A stretch of DNA of 64,000 nucleotides from Strix aluco. Its lineage: Eukaryota > Chordata > Aves > Strigiformes > Strigidae. The position numbers and the translations under genes were made by a program. Shown here piece after piece: positions 19,046 through 30,851 of the stretch. The stretch covers positions 42,577,533 through 42,641,532 of the forward strand of contig NC_133970.1 in assembly GCF_031877795.1 (NCBI RefSeq), written 5' to 3'. Numbering within the stretch: the stretch's first letter is position 1; every line of letters starts with the position of its first letter. The notes under the pieces were generated by a model that did no database searches, was not told the origin of the DNA, and was given only the letters and a program-made list of their open reading frames with translations.

Positions 19046-22000
19046 CAAGTGAATGCTTTCCATGCTTTCTATTTTCCTCTGTGCATTCTCCTTGCATGGG
19101 ACACATTGCTCTACCATGGCAGACTGGGTGCTGGGAAAAGGAGCTAGGCAGGCATCTCAACAACTGCTCTAGGAAACTGGGCTCTTAAATATTAATTTTT
19201 AAGAGATTTGGTGCATCAGAAGGGGTGGTGTATATTTGAGGGGTTTCTGTCTTCTGCTCTTAGCTTGCAAGGGCATTATTTGGTACAGACCATGTATGGA
19301 TCTTGTTAGACAAAAATCCCATCAGGACTTTCTATAGGTCTTTTTCCTGTTCCCTATGAACACCAGTGTAATGCAATTTAGAGAAAGGTGCATAGATCCT
19401 GTTCAGGAGTGAAGGAATACCTGGCTCCCAGGTTCTTAAACTTAAACCTAAATGTAGGAATTAACTTCCTAGCAGATGGCTTTGTTGAGGAGCATGCTCA
19501 AGGGCTGTTAGTAAAGGCAGGTGTACTGGCACCATGGTTGGCTTTGGGGTCTTTTCTCTTTCAGTACAGTCCTACTTTCCGACAGTCTGGCTTCTGGCAC
19601 TCACCAATGATTCCTGGAAGTAAGCCCAGAGTGCTGCTTAGGATTAAAATGAAAATAATTTCTTGCTTCGGAAATGAGTTGTCCTGAGGATCACAGGTAG
19701 CTGGAGAAGTGCTGGGCCTGCTCTTCACCTGGGACAAAAACCGGGCTTTAACAGAGAAATGATGATTTGTGCCCACTAAAAACCTGTTGTGGGATTTGGC
19801 CACTTATGCTCACGGAGCAGAAATCTTCTGCTTTTTCTCTTCTGATCTTTCAAATTACCACTGTAATTTTTTCCCAAGTTATGTGTGCTCAGTGTGTTCT
19901 GTCGATCTGAGAAGTGGTAATGTCACTCTTCTAGGAATATTATGGTTCACAGAAGGTAGGATTTATATTGAGAGAGACAGATACCTGGATATCTGGTGCC
20001 TGAACACAATGCGTTACAGAGATTGACGCCAAATTTTCAACACTAAAATCCCAAACAATAGACCGAGGGGATCTCTGTCTGGGAGATTTCAGGTGGATTT
20101 TTATGTCTTTTCTCTGATTAATACAAGCCTTTAAAAGCATATCATCCCTGTCCCTTTGCCCAAATAATTGGAGAAGATCAGAGTAAAGAAGGATCAATAG
20201 CAAATAAGTAGTCTATATTTCCTCAGATGTCAATGTAAAGGAGGTCAGACATGGTACACTTGGAAGGGAAGAATACACTATTTGGGGGGTCTGTTTTGTA
20301 TTCAGATAAGGACCGTCCGTCATGACAAAGAAGGTGAATCCTATTATCCATGCAGCTGATAAACACAGGAAAGATAGCAGTGATGCTCATGTCCCACCGA
20401 CAAGCCAGGCTCAGGGCCACACTATGATCTGGGGTCTCTGTATGTGAGGGGGGAATGGAAAGGAGCAGAAGCACCAGCTGGTGGGAGGGGTAGGAATGCC
20501 AAGCTGCCCGCAGAGTGTGGAGCTGCCTCCTAATGAACATGAGCTGTTCCCCATTTGTTTGTGCTCCTTGGAGTGGCAGGGATCTGCTCTCTGTCAGAAT
20601 AATCCAACTGAACAAAATGATTCATATTACCAGGCAAATCTGTCTGAGGCCAGAGCAGAACCCTGGTGTTAGTTTAATAAATGGCATTCATTAAATTCAT
20701 CTGAAAATATAATATGGAGAGACTAATGGGGTGAACAGAGCAAAGAATAAGCAATAGCAGTTAGCAATTATCAGATGTCATTTGTTCTACTGGTACCACG
20801 GAATTGGGGCTTGTTTGCTGAAATCGTAATTTCATTTTGCTGAGGCAGAATCCATCAGAGAAGCTTATGCTGCAGCTATAATTCCTGTTTGTCAGACCTT
20901 GGTAGGGAATGGGGCATTTTTGTTTTCCCCTTTTCTACCAAACAGAGTGACCATATGCACTGAAGTAGCACAGAGACCAACAGAGAGATGAAGCACAGAA
21001 AAGATGGAGGAAGCAGCCTTGCCTTTGCCACTAAAAGACTGCCAAGTAAAGTTCAATGCAGAGAGTGTGGGCAGCGCCTTAAGACAGGGACCCTCAACAT
21101 TTCCAATGCAGCTCCAGTCATAGATATTTCCAGATCTTCTGCCATTTTCCCTCCATACCAAGAGGGTTTATAAACATTCCTCATTTAGCTTAAGGATCAT
21201 TTTACACTTCTATAGGTTTTAGTGGAAAAGACTCTACAAAGGCTGGGATCTTCTTGGTGGCCATGTCATGGAAAGTCCTATCAGCTCTGCACTGGTGGCT
21301 GCCTGAGACGGCTCAGCAGCGTTTTGTGGAGCACAGGGAAGGAGGCACAGGCACTGAGATGCAGTCCACACGTTCAGAACTCAACCCTGATGGTCCCAGG
21401 CTGCCTCCTTCAGGCACAGCTCACACCCCACTGCCAGCTCAGCCAGTTGCTTGGCATTAGCATTACTGGCCAGAAGTCTTCACATGAAGCACTGAATCCA
21501 GAGAGCTTGCTCTTAGGAGGGAGAGCTGCCTTTCCAATTTCCTGTTGAGCAGAGACAAGCTTCTTGGGCCTGACTTACAGTAATTTATGGTCAGCACTTG
21601 AAGATTGGCTGGACAAGCTGTTTTTTACAAGGTGCTTTGGTTTAGTTTTAACTTCTCCCCACAAGTATACAAATGGTCTTTTGTTTGCTGAAGAGGAAGG
21701 CAAAAAAGGCTTTAATGTTTTTAGACTTGCCAGGGCAGAGCTCAAGTCCCAGCCAGTCTGAAAAAATCAAAAGAATAATGGAGGAGAAGGGAAACCTTGA
21801 CCTCATAAACTTTCAGCATTGATTAGTTTGTTGGTGTCAGGAACCTTTTTTTGTTCAGGGCAGATAGCTGTGAAATTTTTTTTTTTTCCCTTGTCTTTAA
21901 TCTGTCTCCTGTATTCCCATGGGGGAGGACAAGCCAGTACCTGCCTTCCTAGAGTTCTGCTTCAGAGGAAGCAAGTGAATGGACTTGCACACCAGCAGTG

Positions 22001-23117
22001 AGGAGCTGGGTTTTTGGTTTTGTGGGTTTTTTTTTTTTTTCCTTCAGAGACTCATCTTCTCAATGTGCCCTTTGGCAAGAGACTGAGTACCTTCAATTTC
22101 CCTCGAAACTGTAAGAATCAGTTGCAGACGAGCTTCTCCAGAGATAGTCAGAGGTTGTTCTTGCCCTGGAGAGTGCAGAAGAGGGACAGAGTTGCAAAGA
22201 TGTGCAGCATCTTTCTGACATTTTCCATGGATTCCACCATCACTAGAAGGCTTCATTCACAACCATGGAAGTGGGCGAGACATGCACTCAATCCCACCTC
22301 TACCCCACCACCATTCCTCACTCAGGTAAATCCCTAGCCCTTAGGTACAGGAAGAAGCATAAATTCTTAGGCTAATGAGCCTGACATTTGTATGAGACTG
22401 GTGAAAAACTTGCTGAATTCATTGCAGCACAGAAAGACTCATCTGACATCTCACTGGTGGTCCATGTGGAATGAGCTCTTGGATCTCAGCATGGTTCATA
22501 ATAAACACATCTCTATGACATGTAAGTCCTGAGTGCTACCCAAGTTGACAACAGCTGAGGACTAGAACAGGCAAGAGGCCTGAGAACCCGCTGCACCCCT
22601 GGGAAAAGCCTCTCTAGGCACATTGGCCAGTGAAAACTCTCACTGCCAAAGTCTATTCGTGATTACTTTTCACAATCTCTTTGTCATGTTGGCACTGAAA
22701 AATGTAAAAAAACCATAAATAAAACAAATCAAATTTAGATATATAAATTATAGTCTTAGAAATAATGAGCATCCTTTCTGCAGTTCTTTTGATGTCCTTA
22801 GACAAAATTTCAGGACCTCAGATGACTGCAGCGTTTTTCTAAATCTCAAGCCAATGAGACCATTAATATTAACATTAAGGAACGAAATTACCGGGCTAGG
22901 ATATGAGGCTGGAAAATCAGACACTCCTCTACAGCTTATGGTCATAGCCACATGTCAACTTCCAGCTGCACCAAGATCAAATGGAGGAGATTACATTTCC
23001 AGCTGCTCAGTGTCTCCCCCACCACCTCACTTCTGCCAGATGAGCAGCTCTGTGATAGCTTCCTGACATGTTTAACATCAGCTAGACCAGTAGTGACCTG
23101 CTGTCTCAGTCATTTAG
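19046..23117. other. Non-coding DNA, no gene recognised
   Basis: About 4 kb between ERV-4 and ERV-5. Open frames are short and lack domains or codon structure. T- and A-runs occur near 21880 and 22030. I see no LTR ends, CR1 tail or exon-like stretch. It is probably ordinary intergenic or intronic sequence. Confidence 0.5.
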
Positions 23118-23122
23118 GGTGC

Positions 23123-23527
23123 TGTTGTGGTTTGAACTCAGCTGATAGCAAATTGCCACATAGCCAGTGAAATAGGTGAAGGACAAAAGAAAAAATTGTA
23201 GGTTGAATAAAAAAAAAAGTAATACTAACAAAAACAACAGCAACAATAGTAAGTTCAAAATGGGTAAAATGCAGCAGTGGCTCACCGAGCGGCGACCGGT
23301 ACGGAGCCCGTCCCCAGCAGTGATCGAACCACACCAGAAAAATCCTGCCACGCCGACCCAGAAACCAAAACCAAAGATGCCCGTGAGAGAGCACTCGGAC
23401 AACCTATAACCTGAGCATGATGTCACATGATATGGAATGCTCCAATGACCGATCCACGCCCGGCCCTCTAGCTGTGCTCCCTCTCAGCCCAAGGAAAGTT
23501 AACTCTATCCTGGCCAAAACCAGGACA
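23123..23527 (-). repeat. 3' LTR of ERV-5
   Basis: TGTTGTGGTTTGAAC to AAAACCAGGACA, 405 bp, followed by a purine tract on the minus strand (AAGGGGTGAAGAC) as the polypurine tract. It contains TGATGTCA (CRE-like) near 23420. Confidence 0.9.
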
Positions 23528-23826
23528 GTCTTCACCCCTTATTCCATACCATTTACGTTATGCTCAAATTCCAAATACGTTCTAAGGAATCACCACCCCT
23601 TTTCCCGGGTCTCACAGATATCATTCCCTCAGTCTATGGGCCATCCTTCCAAAATGTCTACTGAGTTCATTTAGTCCATAACTTTGGGTTCCATCTGTCA
23701 TGACAGTCTTTAAGGCTGGAGGAATGAGGTGGAGTTGGCTCAGTCAGTGGAGCAGGAGGCTTTGGATGTAGCAGGAGGATATTGTGAGGCACCAATTACA
23801 ATAACAGGGTTATTTGACAGTTCGAT

Positions 23827-25454
23827 TCATTGGCTATTTTCACCGAAAATCAAATCTCCTTGAGGCACACATCGGACTTCTCTGTCCTCCTGCATTACCC
23901 ACCAAGTGCACCCAGGTCCTTGAGCAAAAGTAATCCCACCCATGGGTTTACCTTTACCCAGTACAGGAATAACCCAGATGGTCTTCCCCAGCATATTTTT
24001 AATGCGCACTATGGGGGCTTTATCCCCATCTACAGTATGTAAGAGGTTTGACTGAGCAGGGCCAGCTTGCTTGGCAGATCCTCTGGGATTGACTAACCAG
24101 GTGGCTTTTGCTAAAAGCACGTCCCAGTGTTTGAAAGTTCCAGCCCCCATTGCTCTCAGTGTAGTTTTTAGCAACCCACTGTATCGCTCAAGTTTTCCAG
24201 AGGCTGGTGCATGGTAGGGAATGTGATATATCCACTCAATACAATGTTCTTTGGCCCAAGCGTCCATGGGTTGTTTCGGAAATGTGTCCCATTATCTGAC
24301 TCAATCCTTTCTGGCGTTCCATGCCGCCACAAGACTTTCTTCTCAAGACCTAAAATGGTATTCTGGGCAGTGGCATGGGGCACGGCATAAGTTTCCACCC
24401 AACTCGTGGCTGCTTCCACCATTGTAAGCACATAGTGTTTGCCATGCCGAGTTTGTGGGAGTGTGATATAATCAATCTGCCAGGCCTCCTCATATTTATA
24501 TTTTGACCATCGTCCTCCATACCAAATGGGCTTTAACCGTTTGGCTTGCTTGATTGTAGCACATGTCTCACATTCATGGATTACCTGTGCAATAGCATCC
24601 ATGGTTAAGTCCACCCCTCGGTCACGAGCCCATCTATATGTTGCATCTCTTCCCTGATGGCCTGAGGTGTTATGGGCCCAGCGAGCCATGATTTGTTCAC
24701 CCTTATGTTGCCAGTCCAGATATACTTGAGCCACCTTAATCTTAGCAGCTTGATCTGCCTGTTGGTTGTTCCAATGTTCTTCAGTGGCCTGGCTCTTGGG
24801 TACATGAGCGTCTACATGGCATACTCTCACAACCAGATTCTCTACCCGAGCAGCAATATCTTGCCATAATTCAGCAGCCCAGATGGGTTTGCCTCTGCGC
24901 TGCCAGTTGCTCTGTTTCCACTGCTGTAACCACCCCCACAGCGCATTTGCCACCATCCATGAGTCAGTATAGAGGTAGAGCACTGGCCACTTTTCTCGCT
25001 CAGCGATATTCAAGGCCAGCTGGATGGCTTTCACCTTTGCAAACTGACTCGATTCACTGTCTCCTTCAACAGGTTCAGCAACCAGTCGTGTGGGGCTCCA
25101 CACAGCTGCCTTCCACCTTCGATGTTTCCCCACAATGCGACAGGACCCATCGGTAAACAGGGCATATCGCTTCTCATTATTCAGTAGTTTATTATATGGT
25201 GGGGCCTCTTCAGCACGTGTTACCTCTTCCTCTTGCGCCATTCCAAAATTTTTGCCTTCTGACCAATTTGTAATCACTTTCAGTATTCCTGAATGGCTGG
25301 GGGTGAGCATTTGAGCCTGTTGTGTGATTAATGCAACCCATTTACTCCACACAGCATCGGCTGCATGGCGTGTAGAGGGGACACTCCCTTTGAACATCCA
25401 GCCCAGCACTGGCAGTCGGGGTGCCAGGAGGAGCTGTGCTTCAGTCCCAATCAC
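23827..25454 (-). pseudogene. pol: ERV-5 RNase H and integrase
   Basis: RNase H (ALFTDGSCR, FAKVKA, YTDSWMV, QQADQAAK) and integrase (H-H-C-C finger ending CETC, first Asp in WQIDYITL, second in ESDNGTHF) lie in one frame from 25454. A frameshift near 24265 follows the second Asp. The Glu (SGKLERYSG) and C-terminal domain continue in the overlapping frame to 23827. The RNase H Glu region reads K where ERV-9 has E. Confidence 0.85.
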
Positions 25455-25718
25455 CTCTGAAGCAGCTCAGACCCCTTCATATGCTGCCAATGTCTCCTTC
25501 TCGGTTGGAGTATAGCAGTCCTCGGATCCTCTGTATCCCCGACTTCAAAACCCCAGGGGTCGACCCTGAGTGTCCCCTGGTGCTCTCTGCCAGAGACTCA
25601 AGGTAGGGCTATTGTTCCTGGCTGCAGCGTAGAGTACATTTTTAACATCTTGTCCTGTACGAACTGGCCCAAGAGCTACTGCATGGACTATTTTCTTCTT
25701 AATTTGTTCAAAACCTTG

Positions 25719-27009
25719 TTATTGCTCTGGGCCCCATATAAAATCATTCTTTTTCTGGGTTGCTTGATAGAGAGGGCTTACAATCTTGCTGTAGTTAAAA
25801 ATGTGCAGTCTCCAGAAACCTACAACACCTAAGAAAGCTTGCATTTCCTCTCTGTTAGTTGGTGGGGACATAGCTGTTATTTTATTAATCACCTCCATTG
25901 GAATCTGACGACGTCCATCTTGCCATTTTACTCCTAAAAATTGAATCTCTTTGTGCAAGTCCCTTGACCTTACCACGCTTCATGGCAAAACCGGCTCTCA
26001 GCAGGATTTGGATTATTTTTTCCCCTTTCTCAAAAACTTCTGCTGCTGTATTACCCCATACGATGTCATCAATGTACTTTAAGTGTTCTGGGGCTTCACC
26101 CTGTTCCAGTGCAGTCTGGATCAGTCCATGGCAAAGAGTGGGGCTGTGTTTCCACCCTGGGGCAGTTGATTCCAGGTGTGTTGTTCACTCCTCCAGGTAA
26201 AAGCAAACTGCGGCCTGCATTCTGCTGCCAGAGGGATGGAGAACAATGCGTTGGCAATATCAATCGTGGCGTACCACTTGGCTGCCTTCGACTCTAGCTC
26301 ATACTGAAGTTCTAGCATGTCTGGCACGGCAGTACTCAGCAGTGGCGTGACTTCATTCAGGCCACAATAGTCTACTGTTAATCTCCACTCTCCATTAGAC
26401 TTTCGCACTGGCCATATGGGGTTATTAAAGGGGGAGTGTGTCTTGATGATGACTCCTTGGCTCTCTAGCTGACGAATCAGTTTATGGATAGGGATTACAA
26501 GGTCTCAATTGGTGCGATATTGCTGTCAGTGCACTGCTGTAGTGGCAATTGGCACCCGTTGTTCTTTGACCCTCAGCAATCCCACAACAGAAGGATCCTC
26601 TGAGACACCAGGTAACACAGACAGCTGTTTAATTTCTTCAGCTTCTAAGGCAGCTATACCAAAAGCCCATCGATACCCTTTTGGGTCCTTAAAATACCCT
26701 CTCCTGAGATAATCTATGCCAAGAATACATGGAGCGTCTGGGCCAGTCACAATGGGGTGTTTTTCCCATTCTTTTCCACTTAGGCTCACCTCGGCCTCCA
26801 ATATAGTCAGCTGTTGAGACCCCCCCTGTCACTCCTGAAATACAAATGGATTCTGCCCCTTTAAAATTTGATGGCATTAAGGTGCATTGAGCACCAGTGT
26901 CCACTAGAGCCTTATACTGCTGGGGGTCAGATGTGCGAGGCCATCGAATCCACACGGGCCAGTAAACTCGGTTGTCCCTGTCCTCCGCCTGGATGGAGGC
27001 AGGGCGCCT
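25719..27009 (-). pseudogene. pol: ERV-5 protease and reverse transcriptase
   Basis: The protease motif ALVDTGAQCTLM lies near 26890, then a frameshift at about 26820 leads to the second lobe (CILGIDYL). RT has NGEWRLTVDY and the first Asp in ATIDIANALF. The polymerase signature is IDD with one following codon missing compared with ERV-9. Frames change near 26120 and 25980. The frame begins directly after the gag TAG at 27010-27012. Confidence 0.82.
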
Positions 27010-27018
27010 CTAATGTTG
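27006..27018 (-). promoter_or_regulatory. ERV-5 gag-pol in-frame TAG
   Basis: Gag ends CAT TAG AGG and pol continues in the same frame. The TAG and the following AGG are also at the ERV-9 junction. Same-frame UAG suggests stop readthrough rather than frameshifting. Confidence 0.6.
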
Positions 27019-28830
27019 GTCATAATACCCACTAATGACGAATGGGTTAGTGTGGTGTGCACGGGTTTCAGTCTCATCTTGGTCACTCACTTCTTGTGAA
27101 TCCAAGTCAGAAGTTCTTCTCATATGACTGTGAGCAAAGTCGACCTTTCTGCTCTGTTTGGGCACTTGATTACTGGAAACCGGAGCAGCATTTCTCCTAT
27201 AAGAACCCCGTTTTGTACTTGTTCCTCCTTCCAACTCACATACCTGCTCTTCTAGGAGGTAGGTAGGTTTTCCACCCCATTTCTTCATGTCTTCTCCATA
27301 GTCATGCAGGCGATGCCACAGCTTCCCCTGTGGTGTGTACCGGTTTCCTCGAGTAGAGAAACGACTGCTCCTAATAGCCGAGATCCTAGGCCGTGCAGGT
27401 GGGGAGTAGGACGTGTTCTCTTTAAATGCTGGAATTCTTGAGATAATTTCTCCACAACCATGATGAGGGAGGAAGAGAGACTTTCTTCATATTGTCGTAG
27501 TCGGCGAGCCAGTTCATCCACTGTTGGTCCCTCTTCGTCTCTCCAGTCCATTACTGCTAAAGCATTGGCATATGATGATGGTGTGCTCCGTACAAACTTC
27601 CTCCACATGGGCCGGGTGCATTGGACTTCATCTGGATCTGTGGGTTGCCGTGCATTATCTGGGTCATAGTAAACCATCTCCCGCACGGCAAGCTCCCTCA
27701 AGTATTGAATGCCTCTCTCCATTGTGGTCCACTTACTTGGATGACATACAAAATCTTCCTTGAAGGGATACCTTTCCCCCACGCTTGACAGAAGTCGCCT
27801 CCAGAGACTGAGATTTTGTGTCTTCTTTCTAATGGCTTTGTCAATGCCCCCTTCCCTAGACAGGGATCCCAGCTGCCTGGCCTCCCTACCCTCTAATTCC
27901 ACACTACTGGCCCCGCTATCCCAGCATCGGAGCAGCCAGGTAACGAGTTGCTCACCTGGATGGCGGCTGAAACCTTTTCGCATGTCTCGCAACTCACTCA
28001 GGGATAAGGATCAGGTGACTATCACTGGCTCTGCCTCCTCCTCTTGTTCTCGTGATGGGCCTGGTTCATCATCACCCTGTACACCGTGAGGGGATTTTCT
28101 TGTATATTTCTTCTTCTGTATGGGAGCAACTGACACTGTCATGGGTTGATTCTCTGGTTCAGCTGCAGCGCCTTGTCCTCGAGGTTGTAGTGGCTGCAGT
28201 TTCTGTTACTTTGTTACCAGATCCAGAGCCCTTCTCTTCCTCTTGAGGGTGCTGAATGGTGTTTAATAGCACTCGGTAAGTGTGGGCTAGGCCCAGCATG
28301 TTGCAGTGAGCTGTACCTCTCTGGAATTACCCGGATGACAACATACTTTTTCCAAATATTTTACTAGTTCTTTAGGATTCTGCACTTGTGCAGGAGTGAA
28401 GTTCCAATACACTGGAGGTGCCCACTGTTGTAGGTACTTGCCAATGCTACTGCACACCCCCAGCCACTCATAATTCTCCAACCTTGGGGTAGATTTCCAA
28501 GGGATACTCTTAAATACTTGCTTAACCCTGAACAAAACCTGAACCACATGCAGGAAGACACTAGCTCCTAGCAGTAACATGACCATGTTAATGTCAACAT
28601 TCCAAAGGTATCTGAAATTCCTGAATTCCTCAAACACAATTGTAAATAGCCCCAGGGCCGATGACAGCACCCCATCATAGATAAGCATCACATAGTACAG
28701 CAAAAACAAAATGTTATCCTACAACTCTCCTGGACTGTGATGAACAGCATGGGAAATACATATTGCAGATGAGGTGATAAAATCTTAAGGAACCAAGCAA
28801 TCGACATTATTACCCATTCTGTCATTATCT
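27010..28830 (-). pseudogene. gag: ERV-5 gag
   Basis: ERVL-like gag. The hydrophobic N-terminal region (about 28830-28530) has at least two runs long enough to span a membrane, one ending MVMLLLGASVFLHVVQVLF. The capsid core (27992-27700) has HPGEQLVTWLLRCWD and LSLWRRLLSSVGERYP. A proline/glutamate-rich linker and a basic tail follow. There is no zinc knuckle. A frameshift lies near 28700 and the central linker is disturbed. The frame ends with TAG at 27010-27012. Confidence 0.8.
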
Positions 28831-28840
28831 CAAATCTCAT

Positions 28841-28858
28841 GCCCCACATTGGGCGCCA
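28841..28858 (-). other. ERV-5 primer-binding site, tRNA-Lys1,2
   Basis: The minus strand reads TGGCGCCCAATGTGGGGC, one mismatch from the tRNA-Lys1,2 site. Confidence 0.85.
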
Positions 28859-29283
28859 ATAGCAAATTTCCACGTAGCCAGTTGTTTACTCCTCACCCCA
28901 CCCCACCCCACCCCACCCCGTGAAATAGGGGAGGGGCAAAAGAAGAAATTTGTAGGTTGAATAAATAAATAAAAAGTAATACTAACAAAAACAACAGCAA
29001 CAATAGTAAGTTCAAAATGGGTAAAATGCAGCAGTGGCTCACCGAGCGGCGACCGGTACGGAGCCCGTCCCCAGCAGTGATCCAACCACACCAGAAAAAT
29101 CCCACCACACCGACCCAGAAACCAAAAACAAAGACGCCCATGAGAGAGCACTTGGCCGCCTATATCCTGAGCATGATGTCACATGATATGGAATGCTCCA
29201 ATGACCGATCAGGTCCCGGCCCTCCAGCTGTGCTCCCTCTCAGCCCATGGAAAGTTAACTCTATCCTGGCTGAAACCAGGACA
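28859..29283 (-). repeat. 5' LTR of ERV-5, short at the primer-site end
   Basis: It ends AAACCAGGACA at 29283. The roughly 20 terminal bases that should adjoin the primer site are missing, and a (CCCCA)n stretch (28897-28920) absent from the 3' LTR has been gained. Confidence 0.85.
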
Positions 29284-29288
29284 GGTGC

Positions 29289-29945
29289 ACAAGTTGATTT
29301 AGAATAAAATTAGTTACATGGAGCAGTCCCATGCGAAGCTCAGTGAAAGAGCTGAAGGGGTCCAGCATTGGGGTTCAGATCTTTGGATCAGGGGATGATA
29401 GCACTCCCAGCCAGCACAGCTGCAGGTACAAGGGAACAGGCTTCTTAAACACAGGCTGTCTGAGGTGACAGTGAACCAGAAACCCAAAAACGGAGACTGA
29501 TCAGACTCTTCACTGCCTGCAAATGGAATTTGGGGTTTATTTTTGATTCTTTTTTCTTCAAAGTATGCTGAAGTAATCTTATGCACCAGCCATCATGGGA
29601 ATGAAGAAATCAACATGCTGGTTCTCAGTGCTTTAAAAAAAAATTGTTTTGGATTTCTTTTTAAATTCTCAGACAAACAGTTTTGATTATTTTTTAATCA
29701 GTCATAATGTTTGACTGATCACCTGCATTTTCCAAGAAGAAAGGCTTTGAACAAAAAATGTGATCCAGCCCTGAATTAGAACCATAAAAATACTTCAGCT
29801 ATAGCACTGAAATGAATCACATATGTCACATACATCAGTCACATACATAAGTGTTTTCAGAATCAAATTGTGAGATACTAAAATTTGCCAAGAGATGTGA
29901 ATTCTTCAGATGGAAACCACTCCAACTATATGGAGGAATTGTTAT
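29289..29945. other. Non-coding spacer
   Basis: Single-copy-looking, AT-rich sequence between ERV-5 and a solo LTR. No gene or repeat recognised. Confidence 0.5.
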
Positions 29946-29950
29946 CTTTC

Positions 29951-30846
29951 TGTCGCGGATGAAAGTATTGACCCAGTAATATTTAGTAAGAAATCTAGGT
30001 TTATTAATAACTAACAGCAATTTATTATTATAAAATAATTTAGAAATACTAAAAGAAAGAAAAGCGACTTATTCAGGTTCTAAAATGACAAGATTCACAC
30101 TAACTTACTTAACGGTACCTATATATATATATATATACATGCATGCACATAACAAAACGGACAAACATACAGAAACAAGGGTGTTTGGATTCAGTAGAAT
30201 GAACACAGAACGGACATACACACACAGAAACAAGGGTACGTACCCACACACACACACACACACAGAGTAAAGAGAAGCTAGCTCAAAGAAAATTTCCCTC
30301 TCGAGTTTAGAGCAAATACTCCCAATGCCTTGGCATTCCTCAACGGGTGATAATTGAGACTCGAGCGGGGGACTTCGCCCTGGCCTTCTGTCTGGAGCAG
30401 ACGACACCTTAAGGGTTTGGTACCTGAGAGGCGTCCCAGCTCAGGGGAGATGCTGGTCACAGGCCCGCTGCGATCCAGGAGAGCTCAAAGGGTCTCCCTG
30501 GTGGTCGCAGTTTATAGGGTCCAAGATAATTGACTTTTGTCAGATACCTTCTGGTGCCTTCCAGCAGTTACACAAGAATTTGATGAATGTGCGACTCTGT
30601 TATTGTTCCCATTAGACCACATCCCAGGCACAGGTGTGCCAGGCCCTTAGGAGTTGATGGGCCATTTTAACCATTTCCGAGCAATCGGGAGGGGCAGGAG
30701 CCAGGCTCATTAACATTGTCAGTCCTTATCTCCACAGACTGGTGTATAGCTCGGGGGATGTGGGTGGAATCGCACCTAGCACCAAGCAGCCCAACAAAGA
30801 GGGGCGGGGGGGGGGGGGGGGGGGGGCTAAGAATTGCACCACCACA
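29951..30846 (-). mobile_element. Solo LTR of the ERV-10 family
   Basis: An 896-bp LTR from TGTCGCGGATG to GCACCACCACA with a perfect 5-bp duplication CTTTC (29946-29950 and 30847-30851). AATAAA reads on the minus strand near 30000. It holds short TA, CA and G runs (30120-30137, 30248-30263, 30805-30826). It is very similar to the ERV-10 LTR at 62075-62956, apart from the lengths of these runs and scattered substitutions. Confidence 0.95.
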
Positions 30847-30851
30847 CTTTC

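Larger units (their letters stand above)
23123..29283 (-). mobile_element. ERV-5, ERVL-like provirus, TSD GGTGC
   Basis: LTRs at 23123-23527 and 28859-29283 bound gag and pol, with a perfect 5-bp duplication GGTGC (23118-23122 and 29284-29288). Five-base duplications are usual for ERVL-type elements. PR, RT, RNase H and IN are all present, but each section has a frameshift or stop. There is no env. The 5' LTR lacks about 20 bases next to the primer site. It is older than ERV-9, judging by the number of breaks. Confidence 0.93.
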
